From Bacillota bacterium (GTDB lineage Bacteria > Bacillota > Clostridia > Christensenellales > Aristaeellaceae): a stretch of 64,000 nucleotides of DNA. Shown piece after piece: positions 9,401 through 18,725 of the stretch. The stretch lies in contig JAEWVC010000008.1 in assembly GCA_023459275.1 (NCBI GenBank), positions 1 through 64,000 of the forward strand. The letters run 5' to 3'. Below the pieces are notes generated by a model. It was not told where the DNA came from, ran no database searches, and was given only the letters and a program-made list of their open reading frames with translations. The position numbers were made by a program, and so were the translations under genes. Numbering within the stretch: the first letter of the stretch is position 1; each line of letters opens with the position of its first letter.

Positions 9401-10096
9401 TCATATCGTGCCCCAAATAGCTCCTGATTCAAGAGTTCCGCCTATATGCTCTGCATAAATATTTATCAGTGTTTGCGATTCCAGTGTTATCAATGTATAG
9501 TCATTATCTGGGGGAACCTTGCATAAGCTTCCCCCGATTCCTGCACCTGTGGCGCCATTTCGCAGGTATTCACCAAAATTCTGGCTGTTCACACCGCCTA
9601 CCACCAGCGCCTTAACTTCCGAGAGGGATGACAACACATCCTTCACATAGGCAGAAGGTACTGCTCCTGCTGGGAATAGTTTCACATAACTGCATCCCAG
9701 ATCCATCGCGCGACAGATTTCTGTAGGGGTTAGGACACCCGGGAAAACCGGCAGACCATGCTTTATGCAATCAGCGACCACCGACTCCTCAAGATTGGGC
9801 ATCACTATGAAAGCCGCGCCGGCAGCCTGGGCTGTCCTTTTTCTTTCCGGAGTGGTTACTGTGCCTGCGCCTATATGCATTTTCCCTTTCATATGGCGAC
9901 AGAGCATTTCAATGATTTCTGGCGCACCTTCCGTGTTCATGGTGACCTCCATCAATCGGATGCCACCAAGAAAGAGTGCCTCCACCATGGGGATTGCCTG
10001 GTTGAAGGGAAGACCGCGGGCAATGGCGATAATGCCTGTTCTACGCAAACACGTTTCAATCGATGGAAGTATGGGAGAACACCTCACTTTCCGCAA
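9401..10096 (-). CDS. eda: KDPG/KDPGal aldolase
   Basis: 231 residues; class I aldolase of the KDPG/KHG family, cleaving 2-keto-3-deoxy-6-phospho-gluconate or -galactonate to pyruvate and glyceraldehyde 3-phosphate. The core motifs are present: GIIAIAR, catalytic Glu about residue 50 in RLMEV, GAGTVTT at 76-82, and the Schiff-base Lys at about 139 in YVKLFPAG. The start is uncertain: TTG at 10096 lies inside the end of the kinase gene, and GTG at 10084 is an alternative. Last gene of the operon beginning with the aldehyde dehydrogenase. With DgoK upstream, the physiological substrate is most likely the galacto epimer (KDPGal, DgoA role). Confidence 0.9.
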   Translation of the reverse strand: MRKVRCSPILPSIETCLRRTGIIAIARGLPFNQAIPMVEALFLGGIRLMEVTMNTEGAPEIIEMLCRHMKGKMHIGAGTVTTPERKRTAQAAGAAFIVMPNLEESVVADCIKHGLPVFPGVLTPTEICRAMDLGCSYVKLFPAGAVPSAYVKDVLSSLSEVKALVVGGVNSQNFGEYLRNGATGAGIGGSLCKVPPDNDYTLITLESQTLINIYAEHIGGTLESGAIWGTI

Positions 10097-11039
10097 TGAT
10101 TTGCTGCATACCCCGCACGCTTAGCCATTGGCTGTCCGCGAAAGGGATCTTGCGAATAAACCTATCTTTCAGTCTCTGCCGCATGCATAAAAGAAACGCA
10201 TCGGAAAAGGTATCTCGACCATAGAGTATAATCTCGTCCTCTGCTTCATAGAAAAAGCGGGAAAAGGCTACGCTATCCTGCTGGGTCAGAATGCCTAACA
10301 GGAAGGATGATACTTGTAACGGACTGGCATGCTCAAGTACCTGATAAAGCCTTGCCACAAAAAGCGCCCTCGACATACCCTCTTTCTCCGCCGTCTCATA
10401 GCCCATGTGGACAAACGCTTCGTCCATATCAATTCCATTTAAATCGCATACGGAGGATTTGAGAATAGTATCTTGGGTTATAATATGGAGCAATTCACCG
10501 CTCAGAGTAGTCACCGAGCGATGAATCTCGCCTTTATTGATGTCAATAATCTTATTATGGGAACCAAAATGGATTGCCAGCAAGCGTTTTTGCTCGCATT
10601 TCTCCGTAAGGATACCCATGATCTCGGTTTCTTCCCCACGCATCATATCGGATGTAAGCATCGAATTGTTTGCGCCCTTTACGCCAGGAATGAAGGCAAA
10701 TTCCAAATCCGGCGATATTTCAGGCAATCGAATGCATTTAACCGCTTGAGCAAGCGCCTTGATACCTGCAGGCGCGCAAATATGGGGTACCTCCGTTAAT
10801 CCGCTGGCGGAGGTGATCATTCCGCAAGCGCAAACCCTCCGTATGGCAATCCCATGGGTCTGCTCCATTTGATGGACCTCCGAAATAACGGCTGCACCAA
10901 GGGCATCGTTATACTTCCCGTTGGAGGAGTTTGCAGCGCCGACACGGCGCTGGCTCCGCTCCAATACCGTACCTCCAAACATCAGAGTAAACCGTGTATT
11001 TGTCGTTCCCCCATCAACAAAAAGAATGGGTTCGTCCAA
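10056..11039 (-). CDS. dgoK: 2-dehydro-3-deoxygalactonokinase
   Basis: 327 residues, the usual length for DgoK. It phosphorylates 2-keto-3-deoxygalactonate at C6 with ATP. The N-terminal phosphate-binding loop DGGTTNTRF is clear, followed by RVGAANS, GMITSASGL and FIPGVKGANNSML as in DgoK proteins. It starts at a TTG with GGAGG about ten bases upstream; no ATG in this frame is nearby. Overlaps the aldolase gene. In this operon it should receive the product of the enolase-superfamily enzyme and pass it to the aldolase. Confidence 0.9.
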   Translation of the reverse strand: MDEPILFVDGGTTNTRFTLMFGGTVLERSQRRVGAANSSNGKYNDALGAAVISEVHQMEQTHGIAIRRVCACGMITSASGLTEVPHICAPAGIKALAQAVKCIRLPEISPDLEFAFIPGVKGANNSMLTSDMMRGEETEIMGILTEKCEQKRLLAIHFGSHNKIIDINKGEIHRSVTTLSGELLHIITQDTILKSSVCDLNGIDMDEAFVHMGYETAEKEGMSRALFVARLYQVLEHASPLQVSSFLLGILTQQDSVAFSRFFYEAEDEIILYGRDTFSDAFLLCMRQRLKDRFIRKIPFADSQWLSVRGMQQIIAESEVFSHTSID

Positions 11040-11120
11040 GTGTCATGCATCCTCCTTCACAGATTGCCTGCCTGTAATTGCCCGGTTAGGCTATCGATAC
11101 ATTCCCAAGTATGTTTTTAT

Positions 11121-12257
11121 TCATTTCACACGGAACTTTTCGATCAGCGATCTGTCAATATGAAGGCCCAATCCAGGTTCTTCATCCATGAGCATATATC
11201 CATCTCTGTTCAAATGATATGCGCCAGGGGAAAGCTGTTCGCGGAAAATGTTCGGAGTGCGGTCCAGCTCCAAATACATGCCACGTGGGTTCAAACAGCC
11301 AGGAAAATCGGGCAGCGCAAAAGCAAAATGAATGCCTGTCCTAAGCGCCACCGCACTACCCCATACATGGGGAAAGCATTGAATGTTGTGGATGGTCGAC
11401 AAGGTGGCAACCTTCATGGCTTCTGACAGACCGCCGGTAACGCAGCAATCAGGCTGTACAATATCCACCGCCCGGCTGGAAAGCAGGCGATAGAAGCCAT
11501 AGCGGGTGAATTCAGCTTCCCCGCCTGCCACAGCGATATTTGTCTTGGCCTTGACTTCCCTGTATCCCTCAATGTCCTCAGGCGGCACAGGTTCTTCAAA
11601 CCATTCAATATCGTACTTCTCCATGGCGTGGGAGAGGCGTATGGCCTCATGGGCAGTATAGGCATGGTTGGCATCCACCATCAACCTGGTGGGGCCGATG
11701 GCACAGCGGACAGCCCGTATGGTTTCAAGGTCCGTCTCCAACCCGAACCCTATTTTGATTTTCAAGGCACGAAAGCCCTGCTTGATATAGCCTTCCGCCT
11801 CGTCGATCAGATCTTTGGCAAGGCTCTTGCTTCTGCTGCGGTACAATCCAGTAGCATAAGGAAGGATGCGCTCCCGACGGGATCCCCCCAACAACCGATG
11901 AACAGGCATGCGGGTGTATTGGCCCTTCAGGTCCCACAAGGCGATGTCAATGGCGCTGATGGCCTCAATGGGGCTTCCTTTTTGCCCATTATCCCTCATT
12001 TTTTGGTAAAGGGTATCCCAGATGCGTTCGCTGGCAAACACATCCTCCCCCATTATAGCAGGTGCATAGACCTGGTCGATGATGGTCTGATTAGCGTAGG
12101 CATTCCCAAAGGATTCTCCCCAGCCGGACAACCCATCATCGGTGATCAGTTCCAACAAAAGAATAGTGCGTGTATCATACCATGCCTGGGAATAACAAAA
12201 ACTCTTTCCTCCCAGTTTTTGGGAAACCACATAAGTTTTGATTGCCTGTATTTTCAT
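11121..12257 (-). CDS. Enolase-superfamily sugar-acid dehydratase or cycloisomerase
   Basis: About 378 residues; mandelate racemase/muconate lactonizing enzyme family. Numbering from an upstream Met at 12263: K168-x-K170 (RALKIKIG), metal ligands D197 (VDANHAY), E223 (WFEEP) and E249 (AGGEAE), and the D272/H299 dyad (QPDCC...FPHVWGSA). This K-x-K plus His-Asp layout belongs to the MR subgroup of acid-sugar dehydratases. The genes beside it imply that the product is a 2-keto-3-deoxy-hexonate, from galactonate or, by a cycloisomerase reaction, from 3,6-anhydrogalactonate. The second of two close ATGs (12257) has the better spacing from AAGGG. Exact substrate not determinable from sequence. Confidence 0.88.
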   Translation of the reverse strand: MKIQAIKTYVVSQKLGGKSFCYSQAWYDTRTILLLELITDDGLSGWGESFGNAYANQTIIDQVYAPAIMGEDVFASERIWDTLYQKMRDNGQKGSPIEAISAIDIALWDLKGQYTRMPVHRLLGGSRRERILPYATGLYRSRSKSLAKDLIDEAEGYIKQGFRALKIKIGFGLETDLETIRAVRCAIGPTRLMVDANHAYTAHEAIRLSHAMEKYDIEWFEEPVPPEDIEGYREVKAKTNIAVAGGEAEFTRYGFYRLLSSRAVDIVQPDCCVTGGLSEAMKVATLSTIHNIQCFPHVWGSAVALRTGIHFAFALPDFPGCLNPRGMYLELDRTPNIFREQLSPGAYHLNRDGYMLMDEEPGLGLHIDRSLIEKFRVK

Positions 12258-12293
12258 CCCCATATCCCTTCGCTCCCTGCATAGAAATGCCGG

Positions 12294-13712
12294 TCAGGCG
12301 TTTTGAATGGATATCCGCTGGATTCCGTAGTATTCCTCAAGACTGAATTTTGAACAATCTTTGCCGATGCCGCTTTCTTTCAGACCGCCGTGGGGTAGAT
12401 TGCAGGCATAAAATGGAGCGTTCACACTGACACTGCCTGCGTCAATGGCGCGGGATATGGACAATGCTTCGTTCAAATCATTGGTAAACAGATACGCCGC
12501 TAATCCATACTCCGTATCATTGGCCATAGCTGCGATATCGTCCCCATCGTCAAAGGCAAGCACAGGCATAACAGGTCCGAAAATCTCTTCCTTATAAACA
12601 CGCATATCCGGGGTAACTCCGTCCAAAATGGTTGGAAGGAAGAAGAAACCCCTCCCCTCCGCCGGCTTTCCGCCGCAAAGCACCCGAGCGCCTTTTTCCA
12701 CCGCATCCTTGACAAGCGAAGCCATTTCTGTCTGTGCTTTTTGAGAGATCATAGGTCCCATCAGGATATCTGCCGGCATATCTCCGGATCCTAGCGTGAT
12801 GCGGCTAATAAAGGCCAGGGCGTTTCGGAGAAAAGTGTCTTTTACTGCTTTGTGTACAAACACCCGGTTGGCGGCTACGCACACCTGCCCTGCATTGCCA
12901 AACTTGATATCGCATATATGGTTGGCGGCAGATTCCACATCTGCGCTTTTGCATACCACAGCTGGGGCGTTACCGCCAAGTTCAAGGGAAAAATGCTTGA
13001 TAGACGTTGCCGACTGGGTAATGATCTTGCGCCCTGTTTGCGAGGAGCCGATCAGGGTAAGCATTTTAGGGATCTTACTGCTGTTCATTGCTTTGGCTAG
13101 CGTTTCGCCGGGACCGCTGATGATATTGATCACCCCGCTGGGAACACCTGACGCTTTGGCCACCTCTCCCACATACAAAGATGCCAGGGATGTCAGGGAG
13201 GAAGGCTTCAAAACGCAGGTGCATCCCGAGGCTAGCACAGGTCCCAATTTATAGCCCAGGTTCAGCAGCGGGAAATTCCAGGCCAAATACCCCACCACCA
13301 CACCAATGGGCTTCCGTATGATCAAATTAAGGTGGCTGTTGTCCGGATCAAGAATGATATCGCCCTCCAAGCGCAGCGCCTCCTCATAAAAGAAACGAAG
13401 ACAATTAGGCAGCATTTCGAAATCATAAACAGCGCCGGCGAGGGGCTTGCCTGTTTCACGGATCAGCAGACCAATGATCTTGTCCCGCTCAGCCTCCAAT
13501 GCCGAGGCAAAGCGGAGGATCACTTCTCCCCGTTGACGAAGCGACATCTTGGACCAAGCTGGGAATGCGGCAGCAGCTGCATCCAACGCTTCCTGAGCCT
13601 GTGTAGCATCCGCTGCGGGAAATCTCTCCGCGACGAATCCGGTAGCCGGGTCGAACACTTCCATGGTCTCACCATTGCCACAAACGAGTTCCCCGCCAAT
13701 GTAGTGCTTCAT
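12294..13712 (-). CDS. NAD(P)-dependent aldehyde dehydrogenase
   Basis: 472 residues, full length for the ALDH superfamily. Oxidises an aldehyde to the acid. N146 in LAWNFP, general base E244 in LELGG, nucleophile C278 in FGNAGQVC and EEIFGPV near the C-terminus are all present. First gene of the operon leading to the sugar-acid dehydratase, kinase and aldolase, so its substrate is probably an aldose-type aldehyde giving an aldonate; 3,6-anhydro-galactose dehydrogenases belong to the same superfamily. Lactaldehyde or succinate-semialdehyde as substrate cannot be ruled out. Transcribed from a perfect consensus promoter with an AT-rich palindrome at the start site. Confidence 0.9.
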   Translation of the reverse strand: MKHYIGGELVCGNGETMEVFDPATGFVAERFPAADATQAQEALDAAAAAFPAWSKMSLRQRGEVILRFASALEAERDKIIGLLIRETGKPLAGAVYDFEMLPNCLRFFYEEALRLEGDIILDPDNSHLNLIIRKPIGVVVGYLAWNFPLLNLGYKLGPVLASGCTCVLKPSSLTSLASLYVGEVAKASGVPSGVINIISGPGETLAKAMNSSKIPKMLTLIGSSQTGRKIITQSATSIKHFSLELGGNAPAVVCKSADVESAANHICDIKFGNAGQVCVAANRVFVHKAVKDTFLRNALAFISRITLGSGDMPADILMGPMISQKAQTEMASLVKDAVEKGARVLCGGKPAEGRGFFFLPTILDGVTPDMRVYKEEIFGPVMPVLAFDDGDDIAAMANDTEYGLAAYLFTNDLNEALSISRAIDAGSVSVNAPFYACNLPHGGLKESGIGKDCSKFSLEEYYGIQRISIQNA

Positions 13713-13744
13713 AACCTATGTTCCTCTCCATTCAAAAATACTCT

Positions 13745-13769
13745 AAATATAAAATCACTTTTTATATTT
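13745..13769. promoter_or_regulatory. Operator palindrome, aldehyde dehydrogenase operon
   Basis: AAATATAAAA-N5-TTTTATATTT, 10-bp perfect arms. It lies immediately downstream of the -10 of the minus-strand promoter, covering about +1 to +25, the position of a repressor site. It matches the palindrome before the sulfatase gene (21356-21382) in arm sequence and 5-base spacer. Confidence 0.7.
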
Positions 13770-13775
13770 GCACTA

Positions 13776-13804
13776 ATTATACTTTGTGATGCCAGTTCTG
13801 TCAA
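13776..13804 (-). promoter_or_regulatory. Consensus promoter, aldehyde dehydrogenase operon
   Basis: Minus strand: TTGACA (13799-13804), 17-base spacer, TATAAT (13776-13781); a full consensus sigma-A promoter. Such strength together with an operator at the start site implies tight repression when the substrate is absent. Confidence 0.8.
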
Positions 13805-13856
13805 TCCCATATTTTAGAGGGCTTTTCGCTGCTATTTCATTTTTTTCTGTGGGGTC

Positions 13857-13885
13857 TTGACAGTAATTCTTCAATATGGTATTCT
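13857..13885 (+). promoter_or_regulatory. Promoter of the 790-residue protein gene
   Basis: TTGACA (13857-13862), 17-base spacer, TATTCT (13880-13885). The start site would fall near 13892, inside the TATATATAAAA half-site. Confidence 0.6.
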
Positions 13886-13895
13886 ATATATAAAA
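13885..13895. promoter_or_regulatory. Operator half-site
   Basis: TATATATAAAA, identical over 11 bases to one arm of the sulfatase operator at 21356-21366, but the second arm is not conserved. It overlaps the end of the -10 and the start site. Confidence 0.5.
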
Positions 13896-13932
13896 TAATT
13901 CTGCGCCAAATATGAACGGGGGCAAACATTGT

Positions 13933-16311
13933 ATGTGCAACAACACGCTGCTCCATATTGATGGGACCACCTTCCTTATTAAGAATGAGCTCGGTTTCGG
14001 ATTGTCCTTCACCAAGGACAGCATCGGATATGGCCAGGCGGAAGTATTTCAGCAAGGCATTTCCATAGGTCGGTTGGAATTGTTCAAGAGCCGCCGCCAC
14101 GCTGTGACGCAGAAGATGCCGCCCTACTATCATGTGGGTCCTCTGGGGCACCGTTTCAGGGAATGCAGTGTTCTGCATGAGACAGAGTCGCAAGTGACCC
14201 TTGTTTTTTCCGGTGAGAGCTCCTTTTACGCCCTGCAAGCATACCTCACGCTCTACGCGGATAAACCCGCCTGTGTCATCCGCTATCAGGTGAAAGCTGC
14301 GCATCCCTTTGCAGATATAGCGGAGGCACCCTATACCGAGGTCAGCTTTGCCCCCGAGGGGTCGGAGCTTGTGTTTGCCCAATTCCCTTTGCTGACCCCC
14401 GTAACGTCAGTATTTCATCACGAGATGGAAGTGCAGCCTCAGCGTAATTCCGCGCCTTTCCTGTTCAGTCTTCGCCGGGATTCCCTGCGCACCTATGTCC
14501 TGGGGTTGGGGTATGGTCTTGACCAGCCCTACTGGAACGGCCGCATCCGCTACCGGCCGGAAGGGGCTGGCGGCATCCTGGAAATTTACCCTTTGCAGGC
14601 CATCCCCATTTCCGGTGTGACGGTTTGTTACTCGGTTGTTTTGGCAGTGGGTGAGACTCAGGGACAATGCATTACTGGGTACAGGGAAGCCAGTGGATAT
14701 CAAATGGAAACACCGTTCTTCCGTACCATGGATCAAAGCGAGACCTTATTTATGTCCGTATACAAAAATTGTCATGCTTATATTGATGGAAAAGGCTACC
14801 GCCAGCAAATACGCCTCTCCGACGGAAAGCCTGCCAAGGGCGACGTGGCCGAAGGTGCATACGGCAAGTTTATTCCCATCTGCGCCAATGTGGGGCTGGC
14901 GCATAATCTGTACAAGTGGTGGGTGAGACATCCGGAGGAAGGCTGGGCCCGTGACCGTGCTTTTGAAATGGTGGCCTTTTTCCTAAAAAGCCAGCGGAAG
15001 CACGGCGGTGTTCCAAATTTATATCTGGATGGAGAAGACCGTTATATCACCTATGTCGAGTATGTACGGGAATGCCGTATACAGGAAGGCCGCACTTCCC
15101 ATCCTTATCCGGACGGCATATGCCGCTATACCACCCACATGATGAGCATGGCCGTCTATTATTTATACCGCCTGTATCTGGAACGCAAGGCTGTGGAGGG
15201 TGTCGATTGCCTGTCATGGCGGGATTCCGCCATCGCTGCGATGGATTATCTGGCGGCTAATGTGATGCCGGATGGCATGGTGGGACGCAATTACACTGAC
15301 GAAGGAGAATATGACGACACCTGTGCCGATGTCTGGCTGCTGATTGCCCTTGACTACATGCACGGACAGACGGGAAAGAACGCGTACGCTGATGCCCGAG
15401 ACCGTATGGAGGGTTGGACAGACAAAACATTCGCTTCCATTAACCATTGGTATAACTGGAGTGCGGACGGTGGCTTCTGGCACGGAGAAGGGCAGCCTCC
15501 TATCAACCATGATGCATTCGAACTGCCCACATACGCCACCTATTGTTCTTACCGCTACCTACACACGGGCGAGAGCGTTTACCTTAGCAAGGCCCGGGAT
15601 ACATATGAATATCTATGGCTTTGTATGATCCCCATCCAATACGAGGGTTACAAGCATCTCACCAAGGGGCTCGTCAAGGAGCAGGACACCTATAGTACGT
15701 TTGATATCCCATTTAACACCACGCGCCTGTTTGACTGCATGCCGCTGATGACTGCTCTTACAGGGGACCGTTTCTATATGGATTTCTACAAGTTCCTGCT
15801 ACAGCTCCAAATGGCCTATCAAGCAGTGGATTGTGACTATCCCGCTTTTTACATCGGCCTGGACTGGATTCAGCCGGATACATTGGGCGAAGGCGATGTC
15901 GCCTATATATCCGAGTTTGCCGGGGTCATTTTTCTGGATTCCATCAACAGTTCATTTTGCTATCGGTTCTTAAGCACAGGTAATGAGGTAATGGGATTGG
16001 ATGCTCCTCCCGCATGCAATGCTGATATCAAGGGCGACGTCGTCAAGGCCGTTTTTGCCACCTGCCAGGTGTCGGACTGTGGTTGGGACCCCCAAAACAA
16101 CCGGCTGTTATTGCGGCTACTGCACAACCATGATAGGCGCGAGTGCCACATAGGCTTTGCCTTGGACGAAGGGAGCGCAGATCCAAAGTCTATTTTCGTC
16201 GCCTATGGTGATAAGCAGGAAGATGTTCTCAACTTCTACAACCGGCATACTAAGTCCTTATCGGTCAAATTGCCTTGCATCCCAGAAGTTAAAATTATCA
16301 TACGTTTCTGA
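13933..16311 (+). CDS. Unclassified large protein, probably a glycoside hydrolase
   Basis: 792 residues from the ATG at 13933, which has GGGGG about ten bases upstream; an ATG at 13912 would add seven residues but has almost no leader. No signal peptide, so cytoplasmic. The N-terminal third looks like a beta-sandwich (HIDGTTFLIKNELGFGLSF, ACVIRYQVKAAHPFADI). The middle and C-terminal parts look like an (alpha/alpha) barrel with many Trp/Tyr/Asp-rich helices (WWVRHPEEGWARDRAFEMV, WYNWSADGGFWHGEG, DDTCADVWLLIALDYM). This architecture is seen in several glycosidase and lyase families, but I cannot assign one. Divergent from the aldehyde dehydrogenase operon and sharing its operator motif; upstream of an ABC transporter. 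Confidence 0.75.
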   Translation: MCNNTLLHIDGTTFLIKNELGFGLSFTKDSIGYGQAEVFQQGISIGRLELFKSRRHAVTQKMPPYYHVGPLGHRFRECSVLHETESQVTLVFSGESSFYALQAYLTLYADKPACVIRYQVKAAHPFADIAEAPYTEVSFAPEGSELVFAQFPLLTPVTSVFHHEMEVQPQRNSAPFLFSLRRDSLRTYVLGLGYGLDQPYWNGRIRYRPEGAGGILEIYPLQAIPISGVTVCYSVVLAVGETQGQCITGYREASGYQMETPFFRTMDQSETLFMSVYKNCHAYIDGKGYRQQIRLSDGKPAKGDVAEGAYGKFIPICANVGLAHNLYKWWVRHPEEGWARDRAFEMVAFFLKSQRKHGGVPNLYLDGEDRYITYVEYVRECRIQEGRTSHPYPDGICRYTTHMMSMAVYYLYRLYLERKAVEGVDCLSWRDSAIAAMDYLAANVMPDGMVGRNYTDEGEYDDTCADVWLLIALDYMHGQTGKNAYADARDRMEGWTDKTFASINHWYNWSADGGFWHGEGQPPINHDAFELPTYATYCSYRYLHTGESVYLSKARDTYEYLWLCMIPIQYEGYKHLTKGLVKEQDTYSTFDIPFNTTRLFDCMPLMTALTGDRFYMDFYKFLLQLQMAYQAVDCDYPAFYIGLDWIQPDTLGEGDVAYISEFAGVIFLDSINSSFCYRFLSTGNEVMGLDAPPACNADIKGDVVKAVFATCQVSDCGWDPQNNRLLLRLLHNHDRRECHIGFALDEGSADPKSIFVAYGDKQEDVLNFYNRHTKSLSVKLPCIPEVKIIIRF

Positions 16312-16439
16312 TCGTGTCATTACCGGAGATAAAACGCATGCCATTTAGTGCTTTAATGAAACCGGGAGGTGGTTGTCAAAAGGGAAACAAGCCAACTCGA
16401 ACATCAATGGTACCCTATTAAACAAAAGGAGTGAACACC

Positions 16440-17711
16440 ATGAAAAGGATGCTCAAAACACTGGTTTCCCTTGTGCTGGTTTTGGTATTGGTACTATCTT
16501 TGTTTACTATGGCTGCGTCGGCCGAAAAAAAGGTCCTCCGATTGATGGTTTGGGGAAATACGGACAATGAAACCAAGACGACCCAAGCCGTTCTGGCTGC
16601 ATACCCCGAGTTGGCTGCAAAGATGGATATTGAAGTCGTCGTGGGTGGAGCCAACGATGCGGAATCCGCCAACAAATTCCGCCTAGCGTTAAGTGCAAAC
16701 GACGACATCCCCAACATCGTCATGCTCAACTACACACAGGTTCCGGAATTTGCAAATGCGGGCGTGCTTGAGGACATTTCCGCCGCCGTAGAGCCCTACA
16801 AAGCGGACATCATTCCCGGTATTCTGAGCATTATGTCCTATGGGGACAAAATGATCGCCTTCCCGTATGACGCAAAGCCCAAATACTGGTTCTACCGTTC
16901 CGATATGTTTGCTGATGCGGGTTTGGATGTGACAGCCATCAGGACAGTGGACGATCTAATCGCAGCGGGCAAAAAGCTGCAGGAAAAATACCCCGGTGCA
17001 TACATCTGGAATATTGGCAGTACCACGTTCGCGCCGGATCTGATGTTCACGCTTACGGGCTATGACGCCAAATTCAGGGACGATGCGGGAAACTACGTTC
17101 TTGTCACAGACCCGGGTGTACGACAAACCTTTGAGTCGCTCAAAGCCCTCAAGGATGCGGGCGTAACAGGCAATTTCAAGGCGTTGACACCCGAATGGGA
17201 GCAGGCCATTAAGGACAACGCGCTAGCCTCTACCCTGATTGCCAGTTGGTTCAAGGTCAATTTGCCGAAGATCGCGCCTGAGCAACAGGGCAAGTGGGGT
17301 ATCGCGCCCTGGCCGGAGAGCTTCGCCGCTGGTGGCAACGCAGCTGTATTCGTTGTACCCGCAGGCGCGAAGGACAAGGACTTGGCTTTAGAATTTCTCA
17401 CTAAAATGCGCTTGGATAAGACCGGTTCCCTGGCAGTGTTTGGCGCACTGGGGCTAACCCCGCTGATCAAGAGCTGCGCTGATGATCCCGTCGTCAACAC
17501 CCCTAACCCTTTCTTCGGCGTAAGCATCGCGGCAAAGGACTTCCAGGTGTTCGAGAGTTTTAAAACCTTCCCCTTTACCGAGACCTCTTCCCAGGAGTTG
17601 AGTATTCTGGCACAATATCTTGACGAATATCTCAATGGCGGAAAAACACTTGACGATGCTCTGGCCGCGGCACAAAATGATATGGTGACAACCATCGGCC
17701 AGCTGCAATAA
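16440..17711 (+). CDS. Sugar ABC transporter binding protein, family 1
   Basis: 423 residues. Signal peptide about 1-25 (LVSLVLVLVLVLSLFTMAASA) ending in an Ala-x-Ala site before EKK, without any lipobox Cys. The mature protein has the MalE-like layout: VLRLMVWGNTDNE at the front, then DIPNIVMLNY and IAFPYDAKPKYWFYRSDMF. AAGGAG is eight bases before the ATG at 16440; an in-frame GTG at 16431 directly abuts the Shine-Dalgarno and is unlikely. First gene of a transporter operon whose permeases follow after a 10-bp hairpin. Probably imports oligosaccharides for the neighbouring 790-residue protein and sulfatase. Confidence 0.92.
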   Translation: MKRMLKTLVSLVLVLVLVLSLFTMAASAEKKVLRLMVWGNTDNETKTTQAVLAAYPELAAKMDIEVVVGGANDAESANKFRLALSANDDIPNIVMLNYTQVPEFANAGVLEDISAAVEPYKADIIPGILSIMSYGDKMIAFPYDAKPKYWFYRSDMFADAGLDVTAIRTVDDLIAAGKKLQEKYPGAYIWNIGSTTFAPDLMFTLTGYDAKFRDDAGNYVLVTDPGVRQTFESLKALKDAGVTGNFKALTPEWEQAIKDNALASTLIASWFKVNLPKIAPEQQGKWGIAPWPESFAAGGNAAVFVVPAGAKDKDLALEFLTKMRLDKTGSLAVFGALGLTPLIKSCADDPVVNTPNPFFGVSIAAKDFQVFESFKTFPFTETSSQELSILAQYLDEYLNGGKTLDDALAAAQNDMVTTIGQLQ

Positions 17712-17737
17712 CGGCGCAGGGAAGGATTAATCGAAGG

Positions 17738-17761
17738 GGACGGGCGGCGTTCCGCCCGTCC
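17738..17761 (+). promoter_or_regulatory. Intercistronic hairpin after binding-protein gene
   Basis: Perfect 10-bp stem GGACGGGCGG/CCGCCCGTCC with a CGTT loop and no following T tract. Typical of mRNA-stabilising elements that raise binding-protein over permease expression. Confidence 0.7.
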
Positions 17762-17810
17762 TCCTCGCCGTCAAGCGATACGGAATACCACAGAGAAAGG
17801 AACCTGTGGA

Positions 17811-18725
17811 ATGAAAGCGAACCCCATAGAACAGGAAGTGCAGCATATGAGGCGGAGACGTTGGAACAGGCTGGTGCCTTACCTGTTTATTTCTCCGTTT
17901 CTCGTTTCCTTTGCGCTCTTTTTTGTTTATCCCTCAGCCTATTCTTTCATATTGAGCTTTTTCAGCTACAAAGGCTATGGCGATGCCAAATTCATCGGGC
18001 TGAAGAACTACATCGCCCTTTTGAACTATGGTATGTTCTGGAACGCCTTGCAAAACACATTCTTTTATTTTGTGGTTCGCTTTATGCCTATGATGGTAGT
18101 GTCCTTTATGCTGGCATATTTACTAAGCTTTTCGTTCAGCCGCAGGACATCCAGTTTTTATAAACCTTTGCTGTTTATGCCTCAAGTGGTTATTGTAGTA
18201 GCGGCGGCGCTATGTTGGAAAGTGATTCTCGGCGGAGAATATGGGGTGATCAACAGGTTGTTGGGCACCAGGATTGATTTCCTTGGCTCGGTTTTCCTGA
18301 CAAAGGCGTCCGTGATCGCAATGATGATGTGGCGTGCTACTGGCTGGTTTTTGGTGATCTACATGAGCGGGCTTACCACTATCAGCCCAGACGTGATTGA
18401 AGCATCCAAGATCGATGGTGCCAGCTCGCCGCAGCGGCTTTTTCGTATCATCATCCCTTTAATGAAGCCAATCTTCTTGTTCGCCTTCATGATGGATGCC
18501 ATTAATTCCATGAAAATTTACACGGAGCCTGCCGTTTTACTTGGCACGGCCGGTGATTCCGTCGTACCCATCAGTGCGGAGCCGGTGCTCAACCTTTTGG
18601 TTACTCGAATTAACGGAGGTGGTTTCGGTCTGGCTTCGGCCATCGGCTGGGTACTGTTCTTTATTATCGCGCTGCTAGTGATCATCATCAACGTGCTGAT
18701 GAAAGATAGGGAGGTGGCAAAATGA
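17811..18725 (+). CDS. Sugar ABC transporter permease, MalF type
   Basis: 304 residues. A basic cytoplasmic N-terminus (MRRRRWNR) is followed by six hydrophobic segments starting LVPYLFISPFLVSFALFFVYP. The EAA loop reads IEASKIDGASSPQRLFRIIIP. Forms the channel with the next gene. AAAGGA precedes the ATG. It follows the binding protein after about 100 bases including a hairpin and overlaps the next permease by four bases. No ATPase is encoded nearby. Confidence 0.92.
   Translation: MKANPIEQEVQHMRRRRWNRLVPYLFISPFLVSFALFFVYPSAYSFILSFFSYKGYGDAKFIGLKNYIALLNYGMFWNALQNTFFYFVVRFMPMMVVSFMLAYLLSFSFSRRTSSFYKPLLFMPQVVIVVAAALCWKVILGGEYGVINRLLGTRIDFLGSVFLTKASVIAMMMWRATGWFLVIYMSGLTTISPDVIEASKIDGASSPQRLFRIIIPLMKPIFLFAFMMDAINSMKIYTEPAVLLGTAGDSVVPISAEPVLNLLVTRINGGGFGLASAIGWVLFFIIALLVIIINVLMKDREVAK

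Noticed and set aside
9250..9429. 59-codon frame MNQPTRIEFLTQ... between the AraC gene and eda
   Set aside because: No ribosome-binding site, runs into the aldolase gene on the other strand, and has no recognised family; too weak to list.
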